Shown: positions 35,605 to 44,039 of the stretch, one piece after another
How the letters are laid out: each line of letters opens with the position of its first letter
Position numbering within the stretch: position 1 is the first letter of the stretch
DNA from: Devosia neptuniae
Lineage (GTDB): Bacteria > Pseudomonadota > Alphaproteobacteria > Rhizobiales > Devosiaceae
Length of the DNA: 64,000 bases
Assembly: GCF_025452235.1 (NCBI RefSeq)
Contig: NZ_CP104965.1
Location: forward strand, 1 to 64,000
Reading direction: 5' to 3'
Translations under genes and position numbers: made by a program
The notes under the pieces: generated by a model
Told to the model about the DNA's origin: nothing
The model's database searches: none
The model's input: only the letters and a program-made list of their open reading frames with translations

Positions 35605-36128
35605 GGCGCCGTTCCCGCAATCAGCGGCAACCGTGTTTCCAACCACCCCGTCTGCCTGCCCCCAGCCGGCCCCTCAGCACCCGCCGACAGCCCCATAATC
35701 CCCGCCAATTGCTCGAGCCCGATGCGCAGCACTAGCTTGGCGCTGCGCCGCGGCCAGCGCCGTTCGGTCTCGATCAATTGCAAGCCCTTGCCCAGCCCGT
35801 ACACATCGAACACCACGCCCCAGCAATCCGTCGGCAGTAGCGATGCCAAGCGATTCAGCCGCTGGCGCGCATCCGCCGCCGAATCGGAGGCGTCGCCCAC
35901 CCCATTGCCGCCACTGCGCCCGATCCGGCTGGCATCATAGCTCATGGTCACGCGCGGGCTGAGCCGTGAGCGCTCGACCAATTGCGCCAGCCGATTGCCC
36001 GCCGCCACATGGTGCGGCGCCAGGAACGGGCTGCCATCGGCCTGCTTGCTGGCCGCCAGCCGGGCCAGCACCGCGTCGTCACTCTGCTCAATGGCCGGCA
36101 TGGCGGGGCTCCCATAGAGGCTGGGCAT
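35601..36128 (-). CDS. DUF6456-domain protein
   Basis: 175 residues; a start 27 bases further in (MPAIEQSDD) is also possible. The central part has the block AAGNRLAQLVERSRLSPRVTMSYDASRIG and the later LLPTDCWGVVFDVYGLGKGLQLIETERRWPRRSAKLVLRIGLEQLA. It is an alphaproteobacterial domain of unknown function, probably soluble. It overlaps the upstream DnaA-domain gene by 41 bases (14 with the alternative start), so they are co-transcribed and perhaps act together on DNA. Confidence 0.75.
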   Translation of the reverse strand: MPSLYGSPAMPAIEQSDDAVLARLAASKQADGSPFLAPHHVAAGNRLAQLVERSRLSPRVTMSYDASRIGRSGGNGVGDASDSAADARQRLNRLASLLPTDCWGVVFDVYGLGKGLQLIETERRWPRRSAKLVLRIGLEQLAGIMGLSAGAEGPAGGRQTGWLETRLPLIAGTAP

Positions 36129-36492
36129 GCTGCTCGTCGATCACCTGTTCGAGCCGGGTGACGAAAGCATCGAATTCGGCGTCCTCGCGCAGATCTTCGA
36201 TCAGTGCGCAGGCATATGAGACTGTTGTCCTATCTCGCCCGAACGCATCTCCCACCTCGCTCAGGCTGCGCCCCAGCATGACATGGGCAAGATACATGGC
36301 CAGCTGCCGCGCCCGCGCGGCCGAGGCTCGACAGCGCGATGCATGCATAAGCAACCGCATGGGCACATTTTTTTCGCGCGCTACCAAGGCAGCGACATCG
36401 TCACACGCCCAGGCATGGCCTGTACCAGGCTGGCCTTGCACCACTGTCGCGACTGGTTGATAAGTAGGATGCACCCTCGGCCTCCATTGCAA
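36088..36492 (-). CDS. Stand-alone DnaA domain IV-like DNA-binding protein
   Basis: 134 residues. From about 45 to 105 it follows the DnaA C-terminal helix-turn-helix domain: ARQLAMYLAHVMLGRSLSEVGDAFGRDRTTVSYACALIEDL, with the DnaA-type basic loop and the DRTTV signature helix. There is no AAA+ ATPase part, so it cannot initiate replication itself. It might compete for DnaA boxes or act as a repressor. Similar orphan proteins are found upstream of DUF6456 genes in the order. Confidence 0.78.
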   Translation of the reverse strand: MQWRPRVHPTYQPVATVVQGQPGTGHAWACDDVAALVAREKNVPMRLLMHASRCRASAARARQLAMYLAHVMLGRSLSEVGDAFGRDRTTVSYACALIEDLREDAEFDAFVTRLEQVIDEQHAQPLWEPRHAGH

Positions 36493-36635
36493 TCAAGGAA
36501 TTTATTCCTACACATTGCAACGCAGAAGGCCAGCCGGGGATAAGTCGAATAAGTAGATGTGTAGACGGGCTTATTGGCGTGGGCACTCACTGGCCCAGCT
36601 CCTCCGTCGAGGGGAGAGGGTGTGGATCGGGGGCC

Positions 36636-37535
36636 CTACCCCGCAATCGGCCGAATGAAATGCCCCGGCCCGACTTCGCTGATCACCGGCTGCGGCGCGG
36701 CGGATAACCGCCGGATATTGTCTACATCCGCCATCTCGGCATTGTACTGCGATTGGGCGAACCGTATGTCCGGGTCCGGCACCGCCGACAGCAGCAGCCG
36801 CGTATAGGCATGCTGGGGATCGTTCAGCACGCTTTCCGTCGGCCCCCATTCCACGATCTGGCCGGCATACATCACGATAATGTCCTCGGCCACGTAGCGG
36901 GCCGTGGCGATATCGTGGGTGATGTAGAGCAGCGCCAGCCCGAGCGAGCGCTTCATTTCGTTGAGCAGATTCAAAATGCCCAGCCGCACCGAGACGTCCA
37001 GCATGGAGGTCGGTTCATCCGCCACAATGACCTCCGGCCCCACTGCCAGAGCCCGCGCAATACTGATGCGCTGGCGCTGTCCGCCCGAGAGCTCATGGGG
37101 AAACTTGGCCGCCATAAGGGCCGGATCGAGCTTGACCCGCTCCAGCAATTCCGCAACGGCCGCCTTGCGCTGCGCCGCGCTCAGCCCCTTCTGATGCAGC
37201 CGCAACGGCCGCTCCAGATGATATTGCACCGTGTGCGCCGGATTGAGCGCCGAAAACGGGTCCTGAAAAATCATCTGCACCGCCCGGCGATAGGCAGCCA
37301 TCGAATGGGTCACCGGCACGCCGCGGAACAGCAATTGCCCCTGATCGGGCTGGTATTCGCGCATGATCAGCCGGGCGCAGGTGGTCTTGCCGCTGCCCGA
37401 TTCGCCCACCAGCGCCAGCGTGCGGCCGGCCCTCAGCGCGAAGGACACCGAGCGCGCGGCATAGATGGATGTGTCGCCCTTGCCGAATACCTTGGAGACA
37501 TTGTCGAGTGCGAGGACGGGGTTTTGGTCAATCAT
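36636..37535 (-). CDS. Oligopeptide-type ABC transporter ATP-binding protein (OppF-like)
   Basis: 299 residues: Walker A GESGSGKTT (about 43), Q loop MIFQDPFSALNP, signature LSGGQRQRIS (about 149), Walker B EVIVADEPTSMLDVS and H loop THDIATA. The C-terminal oligopeptide-permease extension (HAYTRLLLSAVPDPD) is present. It is the last gene of a four-gene set whose starts and stops overlap or nearly touch. Cytoplasmic, paired with the ATPase at 37532. Confidence 0.92.
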   Translation of the reverse strand: MIDQNPVLALDNVSKVFGKGDTSIYAARSVSFALRAGRTLALVGESGSGKTTCARLIMREYQPDQGQLLFRGVPVTHSMAAYRRAVQMIFQDPFSALNPAHTVQYHLERPLRLHQKGLSAAQRKAAVAELLERVKLDPALMAAKFPHELSGGQRQRISIARALAVGPEVIVADEPTSMLDVSVRLGILNLLNEMKRSLGLALLYITHDIATARYVAEDIIVMYAGQIVEWGPTESVLNDPQHAYTRLLLSAVPDPDIRFAQSQYNAEMADVDNIRRLSAAPQPVISEVGPGHFIRPIAG

Positions 37536-38347
37536 TGCTGGGCGCCCTGCCTGATCTGCTCGCCATGCAGCCGGGGCATCGAGGCCCAGAGCTTGCGGGT
37601 ATAGTCGTGCTGGGGCGCGGTATAGATGTCATGCGCGCCATTGACCTCGACCAGCTTGCCTTCCAGCATCACCCCGATCCGGTCGCATACCTGCACCATC
37701 AGCCCCAGGTCATGGGTGATGAACAATACGGAAAATCCGAGCTCCACCCGCAGCTTGTCGATGCGCTGCAGAATTTCGCGCTGCACCACCACATCGAGCG
37801 CAGTCGTCGGCTCATCCATGATCAGCAGCTTGGGATTGAGCGCCAGGCATATGGCAATGACGATGCGCTGCCGCATGCCGCCCGAGCATTGATGCGGATA
37901 GGATTTGAGCCGATCGACCGAGATATCGACCAGTTTGAGCAGCTCGGCTGCCCGCTCCCGCGCCTGCGCGCGGTTCATGCCCAAATGGGTGTGCAGCACA
38001 TCGTAGAATTGCGTCTCGATGGTCAGCACCGGATTGAGCGAGTTCATGGCGCTCTGGAACACCATGGCCACTTCGCTCCAGCGAAACTTGCGCAATTGCT
38101 CCTTGTCGAGATCGAGCACATTGCGGCCCTGCAGTAGAATCTGCCCCGAGCGGATCAGCGCTGGCGGGCGATGCAGCCGACTGATGGCAAAAGCGATCGT
38201 GCTCTTGCCGCAGCCTGATTCTCCGGCGAGCCCGAAGAACTCGCCCGGCCCGATATCGAAGCTCACATCGTCCACGGCGCGGAAATCCGTCTCGTCGCCG
38301 ATATAGTCGATGGAGAGGTTTTTGACCGACAGGACGGGCACGCTCAT
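37532..38347 (-). CDS. Oligopeptide-type ABC transporter ATP-binding protein (OppD-like)
   Basis: 271 residues: Walker A GESGCGKST (about 41), FQSAMNSLNPV in the Q loop, signature CSGGMRQRIV, Walker B LLIMDEPTTALDV and H loop THDLGLM. It lacks most of the C-terminal extension usual in OppD (about 320-330 residues), ending shortly after HDYTRKLWASMPRL. The stop overlaps the OppF-like start by four bases and the start overlaps the permease stop. Confidence 0.92.
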   Translation of the reverse strand: MSVPVLSVKNLSIDYIGDETDFRAVDDVSFDIGPGEFFGLAGESGCGKSTIAFAISRLHRPPALIRSGQILLQGRNVLDLDKEQLRKFRWSEVAMVFQSAMNSLNPVLTIETQFYDVLHTHLGMNRAQARERAAELLKLVDISVDRLKSYPHQCSGGMRQRIVIAICLALNPKLLIMDEPTTALDVVVQREILQRIDKLRVELGFSVLFITHDLGLMVQVCDRIGVMLEGKLVEVNGAHDIYTAPQHDYTRKLWASMPRLHGEQIRQGAQQ

Positions 38348-39234
38348 AGCCGCCCCTCCCCGGCCTGCACCAGCGCCGCCCAGCGCCCCAGCCGCCCGCC
38401 CGTGCGCAGCCGCGGGTTGGCAATTTCGTCAATGGCAAAGTTGATCAGCGCCAGGCTCAGCCCCAGCAATGCCAGCGCGATACAGGGCGAGAGCAGATCC
38501 CACCAGGCCCCGACCGACAGCGCCGAGGCATTTTGCGCGTTATAGAGCATGATCCCCCAGGACACGGTATTGGGATCGCCCAGCCCGAGGAATTCCAGCG
38601 TCGCCTCGGTGATCACCGCGAAGATGACGCTGCCGATGAAATTGATCCCAACGATGGAAATGAGATTGGGGAAAATCTCGAACGCCATGATGCGCCAGGA
38701 GGGCTCTCCCAGCATCTCAGCCGACTTGATGAAATCCTTCTGCCGGATCGACAGCGTTTCCGCCCGGGTCACGCGCACACCCCAGGCCCAGGAGGTCAGC
38801 CCCAGAATAACGGCAATCACCAGCGGGCTCGCCTGCCCGATAAAGGCGGCCAGCACCAGCAGCAGCGGCAGGTTGGGCACGACCAGCACCATATTGGTGA
38901 AGAAGTTGATGATCTCGTCGATCACCCCACCCTTGTAGCCGGCAATGATGCCCAGCACCGTGCCGATAAGGGTGATCATCAACCCGGCGCCAAAGCCCAC
39001 GGCCAGCGAGGTGCGCGCGCCATAGATCAGATGGATGAACACATCGCGGCCCACGCGGGTCGTGCCCAGCCAATGCTCAAGCGATGGCGGCTGATGTGGC
39101 CGCCCCACGCGCGCGGTGGGCGAATATTGGCTCAGCAGCGGCGCAGCAAAGGCCGCGATGATGATCAACAGCAGGATGATCGCGCCGATCACGGCCTTGC
39201 GGTTGCGGAGCAGGCCCGAGATGAGTTGCTGCAT
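38344..39234 (-). CDS. ABC transporter permease (OppC/DppC-like)
   Basis: 296 residues with about six membrane helices, an N-terminal helix before a periplasmic loop (QYSPTARVGRPHQPPSLEHWLGTT), and the BPD_transp_1 domain. The EAA loop reads AETLSIRQKDFIKSAEMLG, where the ATPases dock. The HWLGTTRVGRDVF segment is the usual OppC_N mark. Start three bases after the upstream permease stop. Confidence 0.92.
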   Translation of the reverse strand: MQQLISGLLRNRKAVIGAIILLLIIIAAFAAPLLSQYSPTARVGRPHQPPSLEHWLGTTRVGRDVFIHLIYGARTSLAVGFGAGLMITLIGTVLGIIAGYKGGVIDEIINFFTNMVLVVPNLPLLLVLAAFIGQASPLVIAVILGLTSWAWGVRVTRAETLSIRQKDFIKSAEMLGEPSWRIMAFEIFPNLISIVGINFIGSVIFAVITEATLEFLGLGDPNTVSWGIMLYNAQNASALSVGAWWDLLSPCIALALLGLSLALINFAIDEIANPRLRTGGRLGRWAALVQAGEGRL

Positions 39235-39237
39235 GGC

Positions 39238-40215
39238 TCAGGCCTTCCTCAGGCGCGGATCGAGCAGCACATAGCTCAGATCGACGATGAAATTGGAAAC
39301 CAGCATGGCGCCGGTCATGATCAGCAATTGCCCCTGGATCACCGGATAATCCCGCGCCAGGATCGCCTGATAGAGCACATTGCCCAGCCCCGGATAGTTG
39401 AACACCACCTCGGTTACCAATGAGCCGCCCAGCACCGTACCGATGGAAATGGCCAGGGCACTGAAGGTCGGCAATAGCGCATTGCGCGCCGCATACCACA
39501 GCATGACCCGACTTTCGCCCAGCCCCTTGGCCCGGCCCATGACGATGTAATCCTCGCCCAGAAGGTTGATCATATTGTTACGCATGGTCACGGCAAAGCC
39601 GCCGACCAGCACGATGAACAGGGTCAGCATGGGCAGCGTGCCATGGCGGATGACGCTGCCGATATATTGCGCCGAAAAGGCCGGGTCGAGCATGGGATCG
39701 GCGGCATAGCCGCTGGGAAACCAGCCCAACTGGTAGCCGAAGATGAACAGCATGACGAGCGAGATGACCACGGCCGGAACCGAGCTCGAAAAAATCGCAC
39801 TCATCGAAATGAACGTATCGAGCCGGCTGCCCCGCCGCCACGCCGCCAGCGCCCCCAGCAGGGTGCCGCAGGTAAAGCTCAGGATGGTGGCCAGTCCCAT
39901 CAGCCCAACCGTCCAGACCAGCGCCCGCGCCAGCAATTCGGTGACCGGCAGCGGGAAATATTTGATCGATACGCCCAGATCGCCGGTAAACACGCTTTGG
40001 AGGTACGTCAGATATTGCTGCCACAGCGGGGCTTCGATGAAGCCGAAGGTGAGCTTGAGCGCATTGAGATTTTCCAGCGACAGTTCCGAACCGGCACTGG
40101 CGAACATCATCTGAATGGGGTCGCCGGGCATCACCCGCGGCAGGAAGAAATTGATGGTCGCCGCCGCGATGAAAGCGGCGAGGTAGAAAGCGAGGCGCCG
40201 CAGCAAGAAACTCAT
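39238..40215 (-). CDS. ABC transporter permease (OppB/DppB-like)
   Basis: 325 residues: an N-terminal helix and a periplasmic segment (FFLPRVMPGDPIQMM), followed by about five more helices with the EAA loop LLGEDYIVMGRAKGLGESRVM. The C-terminal LDPRLRKA is typical of the OppB type. It is the first gene of the transporter. The expected periplasmic binding protein gene does not precede it: the 179 bases upstream are non-coding and then NagZ follows. Confidence 0.92.
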   Translation of the reverse strand: MSFLLRRLAFYLAAFIAAATINFFLPRVMPGDPIQMMFASAGSELSLENLNALKLTFGFIEAPLWQQYLTYLQSVFTGDLGVSIKYFPLPVTELLARALVWTVGLMGLATILSFTCGTLLGALAAWRRGSRLDTFISMSAIFSSSVPAVVISLVMLFIFGYQLGWFPSGYAADPMLDPAFSAQYIGSVIRHGTLPMLTLFIVLVGGFAVTMRNNMINLLGEDYIVMGRAKGLGESRVMLWYAARNALLPTFSALAISIGTVLGGSLVTEVVFNYPGLGNVLYQAILARDYPVIQGQLLIMTGAMLVSNFIVDLSYVLLDPRLRKA

Positions 40216-40394
40216 TTATCTATCCCTGGATGATGCGGCCCAGGCCACAGGACGATGGGTGCGACTTGGTCCGGCGCGCCCGATGCGAAGTCTATTGGAG
40301 TGGAGCCCCGGCCAGCAAGCGAAACACCGGGGCGGCAAGCTCCCTGCACACATGGTTTTTGAACATCGATCGAGCCGCCCTCCCGCGGATGCCC

Positions 40395-41417
40395 CTAGGC
40401 GATGCCGTTAGCGGCGAAGATGTCTTCTACCTCCGCGTGCAGCGCCCGCACGTCGACCCGCAAATTCCCCCGCTTGGCATTACCGGCGGCAATGCGCCTG
40501 AGACTTGCCTCGCTCAGCGGCCGAGCGGCCCGTGCCGCAGCCTGGCTCGCGGCCAGGTCGCCCTGGCTGTGCAGCGCAATGTCGTAGCCGGCGTCCAACG
40601 CCCGGGTCACCCGCTCCGGCCAGGTGCCGCTCAGTGCCTCCATGCTCAGGCAATCGGTGATCAGCACCCCGTCATAATCGAGTTCATTGCGGATCAGTTC
40701 GCACACGACCGGCGACACCGAAGCCGGCCGCTCGGCATCGAAGGCGGTGAAGATCAGATGCGCCACCATGGCCCAGGGCGTGTCCTTGAGCTGGATGAAG
40801 GGCACAAAATCGGTCGCCATCAGGTCCTCGAGCGAGGCGTCGACGACGGGGCAGGTAAAATGCGGATCGACGGTCACCCGTCCATAGCCGGGAATATGCT
40901 TCATCACCGGGATTTCCCCGGTCTCGAGCATGCCCGCGATCACTTCGCGGCCCAAGGCGACGATGGTTTCCGTATCGGCACCGAATGCGCGCTGCCCGAT
41001 CACTTCATGCATGCCCTTGAGCGCCATATCGACCACCGGCGTGCAGCCGCTGTCGATATTCAGCTCCGCCATCATCGCGCCCATGGCCTGGCTCGATAGC
41101 CGCAGCGCCTTTTTGGCCAGCTCGAAATCCTTCTGCGCCAACGCGCCAAAGGCGCCGAAGCTGCGGAACGAGGGCCAGCGGCCATTGTCGAGCCGCTGCA
41201 CCCGCCCGCCTTCCTGGTCGATGAACACAGCGGCGTCGTCCCGGCCCACAGCTTCGCGGAACTGCGCCGTCAGCCGTTTGGCCTGCTCCGGATTGTTCAG
41301 ATTGCGCCGGAACAGGAACAGCCCATAGGGGTTGGTTTCACGGAAAAACGCGACCTCGTCGGCGGATAGCTCCAGCCCCGGCATGCCGACGAACAGAGCG
41401 AGCGGTGTGCTGGCCAT
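40395..41417 (-). CDS. nagZ: Beta-N-acetylhexosaminidase NagZ-like (GH3)
   Basis: 340 residues, the one-domain GH3 length of NagZ. It contains FIDQEGGRVQRL (about 65), the substrate-binding KHIPGYGRVTVDPHF with K173/H174 and the acid-base pair D184/H186, and the nucleophile D255 in LITDCLSME, where DDLSM is more usual. NagZ removes GlcNAc from anhydro-muropeptides in the cytoplasm during wall recycling. The stop lies 179 bases upstream of the peptide-type ABC transporter, which may bring in its substrates. An acetyltransferase gene precedes it by 21 bases. Confidence 0.88.
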   Translation of the reverse strand: MASTPLALFVGMPGLELSADEVAFFRETNPYGLFLFRRNLNNPEQAKRLTAQFREAVGRDDAAVFIDQEGGRVQRLDNGRWPSFRSFGAFGALAQKDFELAKKALRLSSQAMGAMMAELNIDSGCTPVVDMALKGMHEVIGQRAFGADTETIVALGREVIAGMLETGEIPVMKHIPGYGRVTVDPHFTCPVVDASLEDLMATDFVPFIQLKDTPWAMVAHLIFTAFDAERPASVSPVVCELIRNELDYDGVLITDCLSMEALSGTWPERVTRALDAGYDIALHSQGDLAASQAAARAARPLSEASLRRIAAGNAKRGNLRVDVRALHAEVEDIFAANGIA

Positions 41418-41438
41418 CAGATCTTTCCCATGAGTGTG

Positions 41439-41927
41439 TCAGCCTCCGGCAGCGGGTTTGATCCGCAACAGGCCCTGATAAATGTCTTCCTTGTCGGCAG
41501 CGATCGGCACGGCGCCCACCGCATTGGTGTAAAAATCCATCGGCCCCGCCGAGCCGATGATCGCATAGGCATAGCCCTGCGCCTTCATTGCGATCAGGCT
41601 GTGATAGAGCAGCGCCAGCCCGAGCTTTTTGCCGCGCATAGCTTCATGCACGCCCGTCGGCCCGAAAAAGCCGCGCGCGGTCGCGTCATAACAGGCAAAG
41701 CCCACCAGTGTGCCGTCAATAGTCGCGATCAGGCAGCCAGGCGGCTGATGCGCCATGGCGACGGCGACTTCGCTAGCCCAATAAGCGCTGAAATTAGTGC
41801 GCACCCAGTCGGTGACGATATGCTGCTCAGGAGGCAGCGCGACACGGATGCTGGCCTCGACATCGTCAACGCGCGCGGCAAGCTCACCGAGACGCCGGGA
41901 ATAGAGGTTCACAAGCAAATCGGTCAT
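41439..41927 (-). CDS. GNAT-family N-acetyltransferase
   Basis: 162 residues from the ATG at 41925-41927; the frame is open further upstream without homologous content. The GNAT core is visible: TIDGTLVGFACYDA, FFGPTGVHEAMRGKKLGLALLYHSL (acetyl-CoA loop) and YAIIGSAGPMDFYTNAVGA. The substrate is unknown. It is 21 bases upstream of nagZ, so a role in amino-sugar or wall-recycling metabolism is possible. Confidence 0.85.
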   Translation of the reverse strand: MTDLLVNLYSRRLGELAARVDDVEASIRVALPPEQHIVTDWVRTNFSAYWASEVAVAMAHQPPGCLIATIDGTLVGFACYDATARGFFGPTGVHEAMRGKKLGLALLYHSLIAMKAQGYAYAIIGSAGPMDFYTNAVGAVPIAADKEDIYQGLLRIKPAAGG

Positions 41928-42352
41928 ACGCGCTCGCTGCCAGGTGAGTCTGCTCGGACAATACCAATCTAGACACGCTAATACCAATTTGTGCCGGCTG
42001 GCAAGCAAGCGGCGAACGCTATCCAGAAACGCGTTCATTGGTGGATGAGCGATTGCGGTGCACGGCGACGTTCATTTTCAGAATGCGGAAAATCGCCACC
42101 AGCACCCCCCAAAACCCAAAAAAGGGCCGCGCATCATCTGCGCGACCCTTTTTTGTTTCAGTGTTCGTCCCGAAATCCGCTCGGCCTTGCAGCCGAATCA
42201 AACTCCGTCTGAGGTCGGAAACCTCAACGTTCCGACGAGTATCGTCAAAACCAACTTCTCGCGGCCACACGCTGCCTGAGCGGCCGTTGAACATTTGCGT
42301 TGCGCCACTGTCCTGTTGCCGAGGACGCGGCGGATCGTAGCGCGCCGGCTGC
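41928..42352. other. Intergenic region between mucR and the acetyltransferase gene (425 bases)
   Basis: It holds the strong hairpin at 42117-42155 and presumably the acetyltransferase/nagZ promoter near 41930-42000, where AATACCAAT occurs twice (from about 41963 and from about 41980). Otherwise I see no gene; the open frames here have no recognisable content. Confidence 0.45.
42117..42155 (-). terminator. Bidirectional hairpin terminator downstream of mucR
   Basis: AAAAAAGGGccGCGCA pairs with TGCGCgaCCCTTTTTT around a 5-base loop. A T-run follows the stem on both strands. It lies about 200 bases past the mucR stop and would end its transcript. Confidence 0.75.
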
Positions 42353-42775
42353 TTAAGCAGCCTTGCGGCCCAGGCCGTTATCTTTGGCCAGCTTCGAGCG
42401 GGTTGCCGAGTAATTCGGAGCAACCATCGGGTAGTCGGCCGGCAGGCCCCACTTCTCGCGGTATTCTTCCGGCGAGAGATTGTAGTGGGTGCGAAGATGA
42501 CGCTTCAAAGACTTGAATTTCTTGCCATCTTCGAGACAGATAATGTAATCGGCCGCAACAGACTTGCGCACGGGTACAGCAGGCTTGAGTTCTTCAACGG
42601 CAACGGGTACTTCGTTGTTCTGAAGAGCACGCAAGGCGCCATGAACTTCGGCGATCAGCTTGGGCAGATCAGTCGGGCTCACAGCGTTATGACTTACATA
42701 GGCAGAGACGATCTCGGTGCTGAGTTCGATCAGATCGCTCTCAAAACCGGCCGCCGTTCCGGTATTGTCGCTCAT
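42353..42775 (-). CDS. mucR: MucR/Ros-family zinc-finger transcriptional regulator
   Basis: 140 residues. The zinc site follows the Ros/MucR spacing: C80, D83, H93, H97 (CLEDGKKFKSLKRHLRTH), followed by YNLSPEEYREKWGLPADYPMVAP. The aspartate in the second ligand position is normal for MucR. The N-terminal part mediates oligomerisation. In rhizobia and Brucella MucR is a global H-NS-like silencer of exopolysaccharide, motility and cell-cycle genes. It has a 132-base upstream gap, which could carry its autoregulatory sites. Confidence 0.94.
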   Translation of the reverse strand: MSDNTGTAAGFESDLIELSTEIVSAYVSHNAVSPTDLPKLIAEVHGALRALQNNEVPVAVEELKPAVPVRKSVAADYIICLEDGKKFKSLKRHLRTHYNLSPEEYREKWGLPADYPMVAPNYSATRSKLAKDNGLGRKAA

Positions 42776-42907
42776 AGTTCAACCTTTCATTATTTTTATT
42801 GGGCAGCAACAAGCTAGGTCGCCGCCATCCTTCATTTCTAGTGCCGTTTATTGCCACACGCAACCCAACGTCCACAACATTGCCACCACAACAATGATGT
42901 AAAATGA

Positions 42908-43258
42908 TCACATCAAACTTTGGCCACTTTTAGACTTGAGCTCGTCGATTTCCATCAATTTGTCGGCCCGATAGCCAGTGCGATGACTTGCCCGCGCCAA
43001 AAGGTGGGCCGAAACCGGGGTGGTCAGCAGTAAGAAACCGACGCCGATTATTGCCCGCAACGCCACCGCCGCGTCGAAGCAAACCAATGCCACGGCAAGC
43101 AAAATCAATCCGCCGCCCACCGCACCCGCCTTGGATGCCGCGTGCATGCGCATATAAAGGTCAGGCAGCCTTAACACGCCGATGGCCGCCAGCAGCGTGA
43201 ATATTGCGCCTGCCAGCAATGCGGCGCAGCCCAGATAGATCAGCAGGTCGGCGATCAT
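42908..43258 (-). CDS. mnhG: Na+/H+ antiporter subunit G
   Basis: 116 residues with three membrane helices. It has the family stretch [20 protein letters not shown] between helix 1 and 2, and [23 protein letters not shown] in helix 3. It is the last gene of the mnhABCDEFG operon; the start overlaps the mnhF stop by four bases. It is a membrane subunit of the multi-protein Mrp complex. Confidence 0.94.
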   Translation of the reverse strand: MIADLLIYLGCAALLAGAIFTLLAAIGVLRLPDLYMRMHAASKAGAVGGGLILLAVALVCFDAAVALRAIIGVGFLLLTTPVSAHLLARASHRTGYRADKLMEIDELKSKSGQSLM

Positions 43259-43563
43259 GGCTGGCCCTCCCCATGGGTGCCTGGGACCGGCCTCTGCCGC
43301 GACAGTATGTAGCGGGCAAAACCCACCGTTGCCAGAAAGCCCAAAAGCGCCAGGGCGATGGCGATATCGAGGTATAGCGTCAGCCCGGTGCGGATCGCTA
43401 TGGCGCCGACAAAGCCCATGGCGGACACGGTCAATAGATCAAGCGCCAACACCCGATCGGGCAGGCTCGGCCCGATGATGACGCGCACCACAGACAGCAG
43501 CAGCGCCAATGCGAGGATGACCAGGGAAATCATGGTCACGACAGAGAGCACGGTTGCGCTCAT
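43255..43563 (-). CDS. mnhF: Na+/H+ antiporter subunit F
   Basis: 102 residues, three membrane helices, with [20 protein letters not shown] after helix 1, the hallmark of MrpF. Overlaps both neighbours by four bases. Intact length. Confidence 0.94.
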   Translation of the reverse strand: MSATVLSVVTMISLVILALALLLSVVRVIIGPSLPDRVLALDLLTVSAMGFVGAIAIRTGLTLYLDIAIALALLGFLATVGFARYILSRQRPVPGTHGEGQP

Positions 43564-44039
43564 GCGAACACCTCCTTGACCTTGGTTTCAAACCCCTTGG
43601 CGATATCGGCAATCAGCGCGTCGCGCGACGACAGCGTCAGCACATGCACATAAAGCACGCTGCGATCCTCGGACACGTCGATACTCAGCGTGCCCGGCGT
43701 CAGCGTGATCAGATTGGCGAGCAGGGTAATTTCGGCATCCGATGTAACCGTCAGCGGCACCGCGACAATCGCCGGCCGCAGCGCCGATTTGAGGTCCGGT
43801 GTCACCACGACAATGGCCACGCGGATGGCGCTGAGCACCAGCTCATAGAGAAACAGCAGTGCCAGCGAAGTGATTCGCCGCAATTTGCGCAACGCGCGGG
43901 GCGGCGCGAAGGCGCTGCGCAGCAGCAGGACGGCAATGGCGCCGATGGCGCCACCAAACACCAGGTTCAGTCCCGAGAAATTGCCGGTGACGGCGGCCCA
44001 GCCCAGCGCCAGGACGATAACAATGATTGCCGGGCTCAT
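43560..44039 (-). CDS. mnhE: Na+/H+ antiporter subunit E
   Basis: 159 residues from the ATG at 44037-44039, which overlaps the mnhD stop (ATGA). Two hydrophobic segments near the N-terminus are followed by the conserved [24 protein letters not shown] block. The membrane subunit is needed for Mrp assembly. The frame is open far upstream inside mnhD but that is not translated sequence. Confidence 0.94.
   Translation of the reverse strand: MSPAIIVIVLALGWAAVTGNFSGLNLVFGGAIGAIAVLLLRSAFAPPRALRKLRRITSLALLFLYELVLSAIRVAIVVVTPDLKSALRPAIVAVPLTVTSDAEITLLANLITLTPGTLSIDVSEDRSVLYVHVLTLSSRDALIADIAKGFETKVKEVFA

Noticed and set aside
40216..40394. Possible short binding-protein remnant upstream of the OppB-like gene
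   Set aside because: The 179 bases contain no signal-peptide-like or binding-protein-like reading frame.
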